Made by a program: the position numbers and the translations under genes. Of a DNA stretch of 61,151 nt, positions 50,901-58,631 are shown in pieces. Every line of letters starts with the position of its first letter. Within the stretch, counting starts at the first letter, position 1. The notes beneath the pieces are model-generated. The model was not told the origin of the DNA. It saw only the letters and a program-made list of their open reading frames with translations, and searched no databases. The stretch is from CAZRZN01 sp964604565 (GTDB lineage: Bacteria > Pseudomonadota > Alphaproteobacteria > Rhodobacterales > Rhodobacteraceae). Location: assembly GCA_964604565.1 (NCBI GenBank), contig CAZRZN010000003.1:1-61151 (forward strand). The letters are read 5' to 3'.

Positions 50901-51841
50901 TCGGGCTTGTCACCTCGCTTGGCGGGATAGACCTTGCCGCGCTTTACGGCCCGGTCTTTGCAGAGGTCGCCCCCGAACTGGATCTGCGCCGTCCGGAGGA
51001 GATCGAGCGTCCCGAAGACGTGCAATTCGTCTTTACCTTTCGGCCGCCGGACGATGTCTTCGCGGGGCTGACCGGGCTAAGGGCGATCTTTTCGGCCGGG
51101 GCGGGCACGGACGCGATCATGGCCTGCCCTTCGCGGCCCGAGGGCGTTCCGGTCTTTCGCGTGGAGGATGCCGACCAGGCGTTGCAGATGGCGGGCTATG
51201 CCGCGTTTCACGTCCATTGGCACCATCGCAACATGGCCCGTTATGTCGGTCAACAGCGGCGCGGGGAATGGGCGCGCGTCGTCGAGGGGCTGTCCCCGGG
51301 GCACAAGCGGGTGGGGGTGCTGGGCTTTGGCCATATGGGCCGGGCCATCGCGCGCGGCCTGATCGCGCTTGGCTACCCGGTCGCAGGCTATTCGCGCAGG
51401 CCGCCGGAGCCACCCGAGCCGGGGGTCAGGCACTATCACGGCGACGGGCTGGACGGGTTTCTCGCGGAAACGGATATCCTTGTGAACGTGCTTCCGCTGA
51501 CCCCGCAGACCACGGGCCTTATCGGTACCGAGTTCCTTATGAAACTGCCCGATGGTGCGGCGCTTGTCCACATGGGGCGCGGTGGACAGGTCGACGAGGC
51601 CGCGCTGATTTCGGCACTGGACCGTGGCCATCTGTCGGGGGCCTCCTTGGACGTTTTCGAGACGGAGCCGTTGCCGTCCGATCATCCGGTCTGGCGGCAC
51701 CCAAAGATCCTGATCACCCCGCATGTGGCCAGCATCCCGGAACCGGCCTTTGTCGTGCGTGCCATCCGCGACCGGTTGCGGGACATTGCCTCCGATGACA
51801 AAAGCAGCGCAGCCTTGGGCAAGATGAACGACGCGGGCTGA
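50897..51841 (+). CDS. NAD(P)-dependent 2-hydroxyacid dehydrogenase, GhrA-like
   Basis: A 314-residue D-2-hydroxyacid dehydrogenase that reduces glyoxylate, hydroxypyruvate or similar 2-keto acids. The dinucleotide motif is VGVLGFGHMGRAIARGL; the catalytic triad is Arg in HMGRGGQVDE, Glu in FETEPLPSDHPVW and His in LITPHVAS. The N-terminal domain is short, as in the GhrA branch. Joined to the transporter operon by an ATGA overlap, so it may reduce or oxidise the hydroxy acid formed by the aldolase. Converges with the racemase gene 46 bases on. Confidence 0.9.
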   Translation: MIGLVTSLGGIDLAALYGPVFAEVAPELDLRRPEEIERPEDVQFVFTFRPPDDVFAGLTGLRAIFSAGAGTDAIMACPSRPEGVPVFRVEDADQALQMAGYAAFHVHWHHRNMARYVGQQRRGEWARVVEGLSPGHKRVGVLGFGHMGRAIARGLIALGYPVAGYSRRPPEPPEPGVRHYHGDGLDGFLAETDILVNVLPLTPQTTGLIGTEFLMKLPDGAALVHMGRGGQVDEAALISALDRGHLSGASLDVFETEPLPSDHPVWRHPKILITPHVASIPEPAFVVRAIRDRLRDIASDDKSSAALGKMNDAG

Positions 51842-51887
51842 GATCGTCACGCCCCCGGGTGCCTTTGACGGGATGGATGCGCGCCTT

Positions 51888-52553
51888 TCAGGTCTGCCGG
51901 GCGTGGTGGATGATACCCGCCACCAGACAATCGAGGCTGTCCGTCCAGGCCACATCACCCGGCAGGAGCGGTGCCGCCAACGACAGTTCCGTGCAGGCGA
52001 TCAGCAGATGATCCGTGCGTTCCTGAAGGCGGCGCGCCTCTTCTGTCAGGGCGGGCAGGATCTGTTGCGGTGTCCCTCCGGCCTTGATCGCGCGGATCAT
52101 GTCGAGCAGCGGTGCATCGTCCGCCGGGGCGGTGAACGGTGCGTCCAGATAGGTGTCGAAGATCCCCGCCAGCCGCGTCGCGGGCGAGGCGAGGATACCG
52201 ATACGGCCCTTGCCTTCCAGCGCCTTGGCGGTCGCGGACAGCATGTCGAGGAAGGGCAGATCGCTGGCTGCGCGGATCCCGCCCGCGTAGTGGTGCGCGG
52301 TGTTGCAAGGCATGGCCAGCGCCGTGGCGCCTGCCGCCCCGAGATCCCGGGCCATGGCCTGAAGGACGGGCAGGGGGGACGGGCCGGTGCCCTCGATCAG
52401 TGCCGCGATGCGCGACGGCACGGCCGGGTTCTGATGCACGATCAGGGGCACGTGATCGGAATCATCCTGCGCCGGGGTGGCGTCCAGCACCTTCTGCATC
52501 AGCAGGATGGTGGCCTGCGGCCCCATCCCGCCCAGAATGCCCACCGGTCTCAT
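51888..52553 (-). CDS. Aspartate/glutamate racemase-family protein
   Basis: A 221-residue cofactor-independent racemase fold. Start MRPVGILGGMGPQATI at 52551-52553 is the family N-terminus; a longer frame is not needed. The two catalytic cysteines are in AMPCNTAHHY and LIACTELSL. It lies 22 bases after the CuyA/DcyD-like gene in one operon. Members racemise Asp, Glu or other amino acids (RacX/YgeA type). With the upstream lyase it could interconvert enantiomers of a cysteine- or cysteate-like amino acid; this is inference. Confidence 0.88.
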   Translation of the reverse strand: MRPVGILGGMGPQATILLMQKVLDATPAQDDSDHVPLIVHQNPAVPSRIAALIEGTGPSPLPVLQAMARDLGAAGATALAMPCNTAHHYAGGIRAASDLPFLDMLSATAKALEGKGRIGILASPATRLAGIFDTYLDAPFTAPADDAPLLDMIRAIKAGGTPQQILPALTEEARRLQERTDHLLIACTELSLAAPLLPGDVAWTDSLDCLVAGIIHHARQT

Positions 52554-52575
52554 GCGTGCCCTTTCAACGGAAAGG

Positions 52576-53586
52576 TCATATGCGGCCCTGCACGTCAAAG
52601 GCGTGGGTGTAGCCGGTCAGGCCGATGGCCCCGCCCGTGTGCAGAAAGACAACCCGTTCGCCCGAGTGAAACTGCCCCTTGCGGATCAGGTCGATCAGCC
52701 CCGCGGCTCCTTTGGCCGAATAGACGGGATCGAGCAGGATCGCCTCTGTCCGGGCGAAGATGTCGATCGCCTCCAGCGTGCTTTCGGCAGGGATGCCATA
52801 CCCTTCGCCGACATAGTCGGTATTGGCGACAACATCCTCGGGCGCGACAACGCCGGGGCAGCCCAGTTTCTCGGCGGTCTTGAGGGCCAGATTGTAGACG
52901 TTTTCCTCCTGCTTGGGTTTCGGCGCCCGCACCCCGATGCCCAGCAGGGGAATGGCTGCGTTCATTGCCTTCAGCCCGGTCACAAGACCGGCCTGCGTGC
53001 CAGCCGATCCGGTTGCATGGACGATGTGATCGACATTCAGACCCATCTCGACGAACTGGCCCAGCATTTCCAAAGCGCAGTTGACGTAACCCAGCGCCCC
53101 GGTCGGGTTGGAGCCACCGCCCGGGATCGTGTAGGTCTTGCGCCCGGTGGCGCGCATCTTTTCGGCCACCGCTTCCATCTCGGCATTCATATCCAGACCG
53201 GGACCGCGATGCTCTATCGAGGCGCCGTGGAGCACATCCAGCAGCACATTGCCGTTGAACCGGTAGTTGTCGTGGTTGTAGCCGGTCCGATCCTCCAGCA
53301 GGATATGGCATTCCATCCCCAGCTTGGCGGCCGCCGCGGCGGTCTGCCGGGCATGGTTCGACTGCGTCGCCCCCTGCGTCAGAACCATATCGGCGCCCTG
53401 ATCGAGCGCTTCCGCCATCAGGAACTCCAGCTTGCGGGTCTTGTTGCCCCCGGTGGACAGACCGGTGCAATCGTCCCGCTTGATCCAGATTTCCGGCCCG
53501 CCCAGAAATTCGCTGAGACGCGGCATCGGCTCCAGCGGGGTCGGCAGATGGGCAAGGCGGACACGTGGGAATTTCGCGAGGTTCAT
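52576..53586 (-). CDS. PLP-dependent lyase, D-cysteine desulfhydrase/L-cysteate sulfo-lyase (CuyA) family
   Basis: A 336-residue fold-type II PLP enzyme. The N-terminal pattern IWIKRDDCTGLSTGGNKTRKLEFLMAEA places PLP lysine at Lys49. GATQSNHARQTAAAAAKLG and IPGGGSNPTGALGYVNCALE hold the substrate carboxylate and cofactor phosphate. The STGGNK and the VYSAKGAAGLIDLIRKG segments are shared by bacterial D-cysteine desulfhydrases and by roseobacter CuyA, which splits L-cysteate to pyruvate, ammonia and sulfite. Overall similarity seems highest to the CuyA type, but the sequence alone does not decide. Starts 3 bases after the HisD-like gene. Confidence 0.87.
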   Translation of the reverse strand: MNLAKFPRVRLAHLPTPLEPMPRLSEFLGGPEIWIKRDDCTGLSTGGNKTRKLEFLMAEALDQGADMVLTQGATQSNHARQTAAAAAKLGMECHILLEDRTGYNHDNYRFNGNVLLDVLHGASIEHRGPGLDMNAEMEAVAEKMRATGRKTYTIPGGGSNPTGALGYVNCALEMLGQFVEMGLNVDHIVHATGSAGTQAGLVTGLKAMNAAIPLLGIGVRAPKPKQEENVYNLALKTAEKLGCPGVVAPEDVVANTDYVGEGYGIPAESTLEAIDIFARTEAILLDPVYSAKGAAGLIDLIRKGQFHSGERVVFLHTGGAIGLTGYTHAFDVQGRI

Positions 53587-53589
53587 GGG

Positions 53590-54900
53590 TCATCTTTCCT
53601 TTGCAACAGAGATACGCAGCCCCGACCGGGAAAGTCGAGCCTCCGCCGTCAAGGCATGCCCGATCATACCCTCGGCACGGCTGATGATCGAGGTGGCACG
53701 GGCCAGATCCGGCAGCGCGTCGGCCTCGGCGCGTTGCCAGGTGACGGTTTTCAGAAACTTGTGCACGGACAGGCCGCCGGTGTAGCGCGCCGCCCCGCCG
53801 GTGGGCAGCACATGGTTTGTTCCCGACGCCTTGTCGCCAAAGGCAACCGTGGTGTCCGGCCCTAGAAACAGCGCGCCATAGGCTGAAAGCCGCGCCTGCC
53901 ACCACGGCAGGTCGGAGCATTGCACATGCAGATGTTCGGGCGCGTAGCGGTCGGCTTCGGCGGCCATCTCCTCACGGTTGTCACACAGGACGATCTCTCC
54001 CATGGCGTCCCATGCGGCCTGCGCCGTGCCGCCGTTTTGGGCGCCCAGCCGGGCACAGACATCGGGCATGATGTCGCGCACGCGTTGAGCCAGCGGCGCG
54101 TGGTCGGTAATCAGCCAGCAGGGCGAGGTCGGCCCATGTTCCGCCTGTCCCGCAAGATCGAGCGCGACAAGGTCCGGATCCGCGCTTGCGTCCGCAAGGA
54201 TCAGCACATCCGTGGGTCCGGCAAACATGTCGATCCCCACGGGGCCGAACAACTGGCGCTTGGCCTCGGCCACATAGGCGTTGCCGGGACCGGTCAGGAT
54301 ATCCGCCGGGGGCGTCCCGAACATTCCAAAGGCCATGCCGGCAACGCCCTGAACACCGCCAAGCGCAAGGATCGTGTCCGCACCGGCAAGATGCATGGCA
54401 TAAAGCGTGGCCGGGTCGATTCCCAGCGCCGTGCCATCGGGCGCCCGGCGCGGCGGGGCGCAGGCGGTGACATGGGCTACCCCGGCGGCCTTGGCGGTCG
54501 CTATGGTCATCAGCGCCGAGGCGATATGCGCATACCGTCCTCCGGGCACATAACAGCCTGCCGCGTTTACCGGCAGACTCTTCTGCCCCGCGAAGAGGCC
54601 GGGACGCACCTCGATCTCGAAATCCGAAACCGAGGCACGCTGCGCTTCGGCAAAGCGGCGGATGTTGTCATGGGCATACTCCAGCGCCTGTCTCAGGGTT
54701 TCCGGAACCTCGGCGTCTGCGGCGTCTTCCGGCGGGATCACGATTGGCCCGTTCCATCTATCGAGGCGTCGGGCATAGTCCCGGGCCATGTTTTCGCCGC
54801 CGGTCTTCAGGCGGGAGAGCATGATTTGCACGGTGTCGGCAATGTCGGCCGTTGTCTCGGGCGTCTGGCCCGGGGATGATTTGATCATTCGGGGCGGCAT
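53590..54900 (-). CDS. Histidinol dehydrogenase-like enzyme (HisD/HpsN-type, probably catabolic)
   Basis: A 436-residue Zn-dependent NAD dehydrogenase. GCYVPGGRYAHIASALMTIATAKAAGV, GPTDVLILADASADPDLVALDLAGQAEHG and ASGTNHVLPTGGAARYTGGLSVHKFLKTVTW are the HisD hallmarks; the PEHLHVQCSD element carries conserved acid/base Glu-His residues. No other his genes are near. In Rhodobacterales paralogues such as HpsN oxidise dihydroxypropane sulfonate to sulfolactate. Its neighbour looks like a cysteate or cysteine lyase, so a sulfonate or amino alcohol role is more likely than histidine synthesis. AAGGAAAAG precedes ATG 54900; LysR is divergent 65 bases away. Confidence 0.9.
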   Translation of the reverse strand: MPPRMIKSSPGQTPETTADIADTVQIMLSRLKTGGENMARDYARRLDRWNGPIVIPPEDAADAEVPETLRQALEYAHDNIRRFAEAQRASVSDFEIEVRPGLFAGQKSLPVNAAGCYVPGGRYAHIASALMTIATAKAAGVAHVTACAPPRRAPDGTALGIDPATLYAMHLAGADTILALGGVQGVAGMAFGMFGTPPADILTGPGNAYVAEAKRQLFGPVGIDMFAGPTDVLILADASADPDLVALDLAGQAEHGPTSPCWLITDHAPLAQRVRDIMPDVCARLGAQNGGTAQAAWDAMGEIVLCDNREEMAAEADRYAPEHLHVQCSDLPWWQARLSAYGALFLGPDTTVAFGDKASGTNHVLPTGGAARYTGGLSVHKFLKTVTWQRAEADALPDLARATSIISRAEGMIGHALTAEARLSRSGLRISVAKER

Positions 54901-54965
54901 GTCTTTTCCTTGACGCGGGAGGGTGGATTTACAAAAACGGAAACTGGCGGGCAGGGGACAGGCAT

Positions 54966-55931
54966 ATGCTGATGAAAGGGGTGACCCTGCGGGGTCTGGA
55001 AGTGTTCGAGGCGCTGGCCGACAACGGCTCTGTCGCCAAGGCCGCGCAGATCACCGGGTTGAGCCAGCCCGCGGTCAGCCAGCAGATGCGCAACCTCGAA
55101 ACGGCACTGGGAGTCGATCTGATCGACCATGGGCGCCGGCCAATGCGTCTGACTCCTGCGGGACGGGCCTTCATGGGCCGGACCAGGGCGGTCCTGCAAC
55201 AGCTCAGACTGGCGCAGAACGAACTGACGGTCATGGATCTGACCCATCTGAGCACGCTCAACCTTGGCGTGATCGACGATTTCGACAACGATCTGACCCC
55301 GCGCCTTGTGACAATCCTTGCCGAAAACATGACCCGTTGCCGGTTCAAGCTGATCACCGCGCCCAGTCATGAGATCTCGGTCGAGATCAAGGCACGCAGA
55401 CTGCACCTCGGCATTGCCGCCAGCAGTGGGGAGGTGATGGACGGCATCGTGGAGTATCCCCTTGTGAGAGACCCTTACATCCTTGTTTGTGCAAAAGGGG
55501 CGGCGGAGGCGGCAGGTGGTCTCGCCCCGTTGATGGAGGGCCTGCCGATCCTGCGCTACGATCGGGCGCAGCTGATCGGACGCCAGATCGAGGCGCATCT
55601 TGCACGGCAGAAACTGGAATTTGCCGAACGGTTTGAAATCGGCGCACATCTGTCCCTGATGACCCTTGTGGCGCGCGGGATGGGATGGGCGATCACGACG
55701 CCACTGGGCTACATGCGCGCGGGCCGCTTTCACGACCGTATGGAGGCGCATCCCTTGCCGTTCAAACCCTTTGCCCGGACCATTTCGCTGTTTGCGGCAA
55801 CGGATTGGGCAGACCGGGTCCCGCGCGACGTGGCGCGGACCACGCGGACGCTTGTCAGCGATATGGTGATTGGCCCGGCGCTGGCACAATTGCCTTGGCT
55901 GGAGGGGGATCTGAGGGTCATGGACAGTTGA
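54966..55931 (+). CDS. LysR-family transcriptional regulator
   Basis: A 321-residue LysR protein: HTH LRGLEVFEALADNGSVAKAAQITGLSQPAVSQQMRNLETALGVDLIDHGRRPMRLTPAGRAF, then a linker helix and a two-lobe effector domain (LGVIDDFDNDLTPRLVTILAENM, ISVEIKARRLHLGIAASSGEVMDGI). It is divergent from the HisD-lyase-racemase operon with 65 bases between, the classical arrangement for a LysR activator of that operon. Starts at ATG 54966; a second Met two codons in (54972) is possible. The inducer is unknown. Confidence 0.92.
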   Translation: MLMKGVTLRGLEVFEALADNGSVAKAAQITGLSQPAVSQQMRNLETALGVDLIDHGRRPMRLTPAGRAFMGRTRAVLQQLRLAQNELTVMDLTHLSTLNLGVIDDFDNDLTPRLVTILAENMTRCRFKLITAPSHEISVEIKARRLHLGIAASSGEVMDGIVEYPLVRDPYILVCAKGAAEAAGGLAPLMEGLPILRYDRAQLIGRQIEAHLARQKLEFAERFEIGAHLSLMTLVARGMGWAITTPLGYMRAGRFHDRMEAHPLPFKPFARTISLFAATDWADRVPRDVARTTRTLVSDMVIGPALAQLPWLEGDLRVMDS

Positions 55932-56047
55932 ACCCCGGCAGTGCCGGCGATGGATGGAAAGCGGAACCCGTGCCATGTGCCCCAGCATGCGGCCCGGCGC
56001 GTCGCTGTCCACGACCAACTGACCGTTTTGGGAAGGAGATCCCGCAG

Positions 56048-56063
56048 TTTCGAAATTTCGAAA
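56048..56063. promoter_or_regulatory. Perfect 16-bp palindrome TTTCGAAATTTCGAAA
   Basis: A perfect palindrome, and also a double TTTCGAAA, in the 250-base gap between the LysR and DsrE genes, 119 bases before the DsrE start. Position and symmetry suggest a dimeric regulator's site controlling the DsrE gene. No regulator in the window is obviously matched to it. Confidence 0.6.
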
Positions 56064-56181
56064 AGTCAGGCAGAGGTGGCAGGCCCTCAGGTCCGCCCGA
56101 AGATCGCTGGCCAAGGGCAATTTTCCGTATGGGCGGATGCCGAAAGTGTCGTAGGCTGAACGTCCAAAAGGGGAGGAGCAA

Positions 56182-56637
56182 ATGCTCAGATTTGTTTTCA
56201 CGATAGCGCTTGTCGCGCTGATGGCGTTCAACGGGGCGGCCGACGCACAGGATGCCGACCGCTACGGCAAGCAAAAGGTTGTCTATCACATCAACTACGA
56301 CGGCGGTCCGGACTCCAAGAAGTACAAGGGTGCGATGCGCAACATTCAGAACCACATCAATGCCGTCGGTGCAGAGAACCTCGACCTGAAGGTCGTGCTG
56401 CATGGCAACGGGCTGGGTGTGCTGATGTCCGCCAAGCAAGACGATATCCTTCAGACTGCCATCGGATCCCTGAAGGGACAGAACGTCAGCTTTCACGTCT
56501 GCAACAACACGCTCAAGGGCCGCAACATAAGCTACACCGAGGATCTCTACGACACATGGGAAGAGGACATCGTGCCCTCGGGCGTGGCGGAACTCGCGCA
56601 TCTGCAACAGATGGGCTACGCCTATATCAAGCCCTGA
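56182..56637 (+). CDS. Secreted DsrE-family protein
   Basis: A 151-residue protein with an N-terminal signal peptide (about residues 1-23, MLRFVFTIALVALMAFNGAADAQ) and a DsrE-like fold: KQKVVYHINYDGG, LKVVLHGNGLGVLMSA, IGSLKGQNVSFHVCNNTLKGRNI, GVAELAHLQQMGYAYIKP. The single Cys of FHVCNNTL sits where DsrE sulfur carriers keep their reactive cysteine. A GGGGAGGAGC ribosome site precedes the ATG. Periplasmic DsrE proteins of this class are found in sulfur- and thiol-metabolising Rhodobacterales; the precise role is not known. Monocistronic. Confidence 0.86.
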   Translation: MLRFVFTIALVALMAFNGAADAQDADRYGKQKVVYHINYDGGPDSKKYKGAMRNIQNHINAVGAENLDLKVVLHGNGLGVLMSAKQDDILQTAIGSLKGQNVSFHVCNNTLKGRNISYTEDLYDTWEEDIVPSGVAELAHLQQMGYAYIKP

Positions 56638-56679
56638 CCTCGTTCGACATGAACCGGGGGCGGCGCGTTGCCCCCGGCC

Positions 56680-57474
56680 TCACCTGTCCGTCGCGGGCGT
56701 GTCGGCCCCGGGGCCGCTAACATGGTCCAGAAAGGCCCGTACGGACGCTTCGAAACCGCGCGGGTCCTCGGCATGCAGCCAATGCCCGGCCTTGGGCATC
56801 TTGGCAAAGCGCGCCTTGGGGAACAGCGCGCGGATCCTGTCGCGATGTTCAGGCAGAACGTAGTCTGATTGACCACCCGACAGGAACAGGGTCGGCCCGC
56901 CATATGTCCCCGCCATCTCCGGAAAGCCGAGAATCTTCGGCATCTCGGCGGCCAGCGTGTCGAGGTTCAATTTCCATTTCCGCGTCTTCAGATCGAGAGA
57001 TTGGGTAAAGAAGCTTTGCAGTGTTTCATCTGGCACGCTACCGGCCAGTTGCGCCGCGACGTCCGATCGCTTTTCGACCTGTGACAGGTCCACCGCGCGC
57101 ATCGCCTCGATGAATTGGATCTGGCTGTGTGTATAGCTCACAGGCGCAATGTCCGCCACCAGAAGGGAGGCGACTTTCTCAGGAAACTGGAGCGCAAGCA
57201 CCATGGCGGCCTTGCCGCCCATGGAATGACCCACGACATGGGTCTTCCCCCCATATGCGTCTATGACCTCTGCAAGATCCGCGGCCAGGTCAGGATAGCC
57301 GTGGCTCTCGCTCCAGAGGCTGTCGCCATGGTTGCGCATGTCGGGGGTCAGGACATGATACCGGTCCGCCAACCGCTTGGCGATGACGCCCCAGTTGCGG
57401 CCCGATCCATAAAGTCCGTGCGCGATCAAGAGCGGCGCGGCATCCGAAGATCCGTAGGAAAGCGTGTTGAGCAT
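56680..57474 (-). CDS. Alpha/beta hydrolase (YbfF-like esterase)
   Basis: A 264-residue hydrolase. LLIAHGLYGSGRNW is the oxyanion-hole HG motif, GHSMGGKAAM holds the nucleophile Ser, and the terminal PKAGHWLHAEDP the catalytic His; the acid is in SGGQSDYVLPEH. The N-terminal NTLSYGSSDAAPLLIAHG and NHGDS motif match YbfF-like esterases. Start ATG 57472-57474 is the natural N-terminus; the open frame continues upstream to 57675 without similarity. Converges with the DsrE gene 42 bases away. Substrate unknown. Confidence 0.9.
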   Translation of the reverse strand: MLNTLSYGSSDAAPLLIAHGLYGSGRNWGVIAKRLADRYHVLTPDMRNHGDSLWSESHGYPDLAADLAEVIDAYGGKTHVVGHSMGGKAAMVLALQFPEKVASLLVADIAPVSYTHSQIQFIEAMRAVDLSQVEKRSDVAAQLAGSVPDETLQSFFTQSLDLKTRKWKLNLDTLAAEMPKILGFPEMAGTYGGPTLFLSGGQSDYVLPEHRDRIRALFPKARFAKMPKAGHWLHAEDPRGFEASVRAFLDHVSGPGADTPATDR

Positions 57475-57825
57475 GCGCCCGTCATACGATCTCGGTCGCG
57501 CAAGGGCCAGCCCCCTTGCAGCACGCTTGCCCTTTTGCAGCACGCGTGGACCCGCATGCACCCCGGCACCGAGAGACGCCGCCGCGTCGAGAACCGCGCA
57601 GGACGCGTCAGGGTGTATCTCACCGACAACTTTTTGTTCGCCCGCTTGCGGGTGCCTGACGATATGCTTTGCCATCGGGCGCGCAGGTTTTGCGGTCTAT
57701 CCGTCCGAGATCCGGCGCCCCGTCCTGTAGGGGCTGATCTTCTTCTCTCTGAAAATACTCACTTTCCCGTCGGCGAAGGCTGAGTGACGCAATCACCGCA
57801 AAGGCACACCCTGTGAGGACAGGTT
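57475..57825. other. Interval between hydrolase and ecfG genes
   Basis: About 350 bases with no recognised gene. A 67-codon frame in phase with the hydrolase gene extends upstream but has no family resemblance. The only element seen is repeat copy D at 57739-57757, about 70 bases after the ecfG stop. The hydrolase promoter should lie here. Confidence 0.45.
57739..57757 (-). repeat. Dispersed 19-bp repeat, copy D
   Basis: On the minus strand it reads GAG then TATTTTCAGAGAGAAGAAG. It lies 69 bases past the ecfG stop, on the same strand as ecfG. Confidence 0.8.
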
Positions 57826-58374
57826 TCAGGCGGCCGGCAGGTTGCCCACTACACCGGCGGTGACCGAATCCGTCATCTCGAGACTGTCGTCCTCGGAAAG
57901 GTCCATCAACTCGGCAAGGCGGGTGCGCGCACGTCCAACACGGCTCTTGATGGTGCCGACGGCCACGTTGCACACTTCTGCCGCCTCCTCGTAGGCGAGC
58001 CCCTGCGCCCCGACAAGAACAAGTGCCTCGCGCTGGGTATCGGGCAGGGCGTCAAAGGCGACCGCGAAATCCCGTAGATTCAGCCGACCGTCGTGATCCG
58101 GTTTGGTCGCCAGGCTCTCGCTCATCGTGCCGTCAACGTCTTCGACCTCGCGCTTGCGCTTGCGCCTGAGCGAATAGAACGTATTGCGCAGAATCGTGAA
58201 CAGCCAAGCGCGCATGTTGGTTCCGGTTTCGAATTTTTCGATATTCGTCCACGCCTTGACCAGCGTCTCCTGCACCAGATCGTCCGCGGCCGAGGAATTT
58301 CGGGTCAGGCTGAGCGCGAAGGCACGCAGCGCGCCGATATGCTCGGTCAGTTCATCTCTGGGATCACGCGTCAT
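57826..58374 (-). CDS. ecfG: General stress ECF sigma factor EcfG
   Basis: A 182-residue ECF sigma factor. Region 2 is LRAFALSLTRNSSAADDLVQETLVKAWTNIEKFETGTNMRAWLFTILRNTFYSLRRKRKREVE; region 4 is FDALPDTQREALVLVGAQGLAYEEAAEVCNVAVGTIKSRVGRARTRL. It directs RNA polymerase to GGAAC-N16/17-CGTT promoters. It is the alphaproteobacterial general stress sigma factor, held by NepR until PhyR is phosphorylated. Start overlaps the nepR end by 11 bases, giving coupled translation of antisigma and sigma. Its own operon promoter has the EcfG consensus. Confidence 0.95.
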   Translation of the reverse strand: MTRDPRDELTEHIGALRAFALSLTRNSSAADDLVQETLVKAWTNIEKFETGTNMRAWLFTILRNTFYSLRRKRKREVEDVDGTMSESLATKPDHDGRLNLRDFAVAFDALPDTQREALVLVGAQGLAYEEAAEVCNVAVGTIKSRVGRARTRLAELMDLSEDDSLEMTDSVTAGVVGNLPAA

Positions 58375-58531
58375 TGTGTCTGTCCGAATCCGACTGCTCC
58401 GCAGCCCTCAATTGTGCCAGAAGGTCGGTGAACCGATCCGGGACGGGTTGATTTGCGGTATCGTCGAACGCCTGCTTGAGGTTTCGATCGATTTCCTGGG
58501 TAATCCTTGAATTCAGCTGTTTTCGAGTCAT
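58364..58531 (-). CDS. nepR: Anti-sigma factor NepR
   Basis: A 55-residue protein: MTRKQLNSRITQEIDRNLKQAFDDTANQPVPDRFTDLLAQLRAAEQ matches the NepR core, two helices around the conserved NQPVPDRF. It binds EcfG until phospho-PhyR takes its place through the sigma-like domain of PhyR. The start at 58529-58531 gives the right length; an upstream in-frame ATG at 58657 would cross the EcfG promoters. Operon nepR-ecfG, divergent from phyR. Confidence 0.93.
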   Translation of the reverse strand: MTRKQLNSRITQEIDRNLKQAFDDTANQPVPDRFTDLLAQLRAAEQSDSDRHNDA

Positions 58532-58567
58532 TCTTGTTTCAACTTTTGCCTCACGAAGGTTCAGACT

Positions 58568-58593
58568 GGAACCATAACGCACCTCACCGCGTT
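58568..58593 (+). promoter_or_regulatory. EcfG promoter of phyR, GGAAC-N17-CGTT
   Basis: GGAAC at 58568-58572 and CGTT at 58590-58593, 17 bases apart, with the -10 element 38 bases before the phyR start. It overlaps the opposite-strand EcfG promoter at 58576-58600. Confidence 0.85.
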
Positions 58594-58600
58594 TGGTTCC
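58576..58600 (-). promoter_or_regulatory. EcfG promoter of nepR-ecfG, GGAAC-N16-CGTT
   Basis: On the minus strand GGAAC (58600-58596) and CGTT (58579-58576), 16 bases apart, with the -10 about 45 bases before the nepR start. The two divergent promoters share the same 33-base segment. Confidence 0.85.
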
Positions 58601-58631
58601 AGACGTAATGCAGATATTTGGAGCGACAAGA

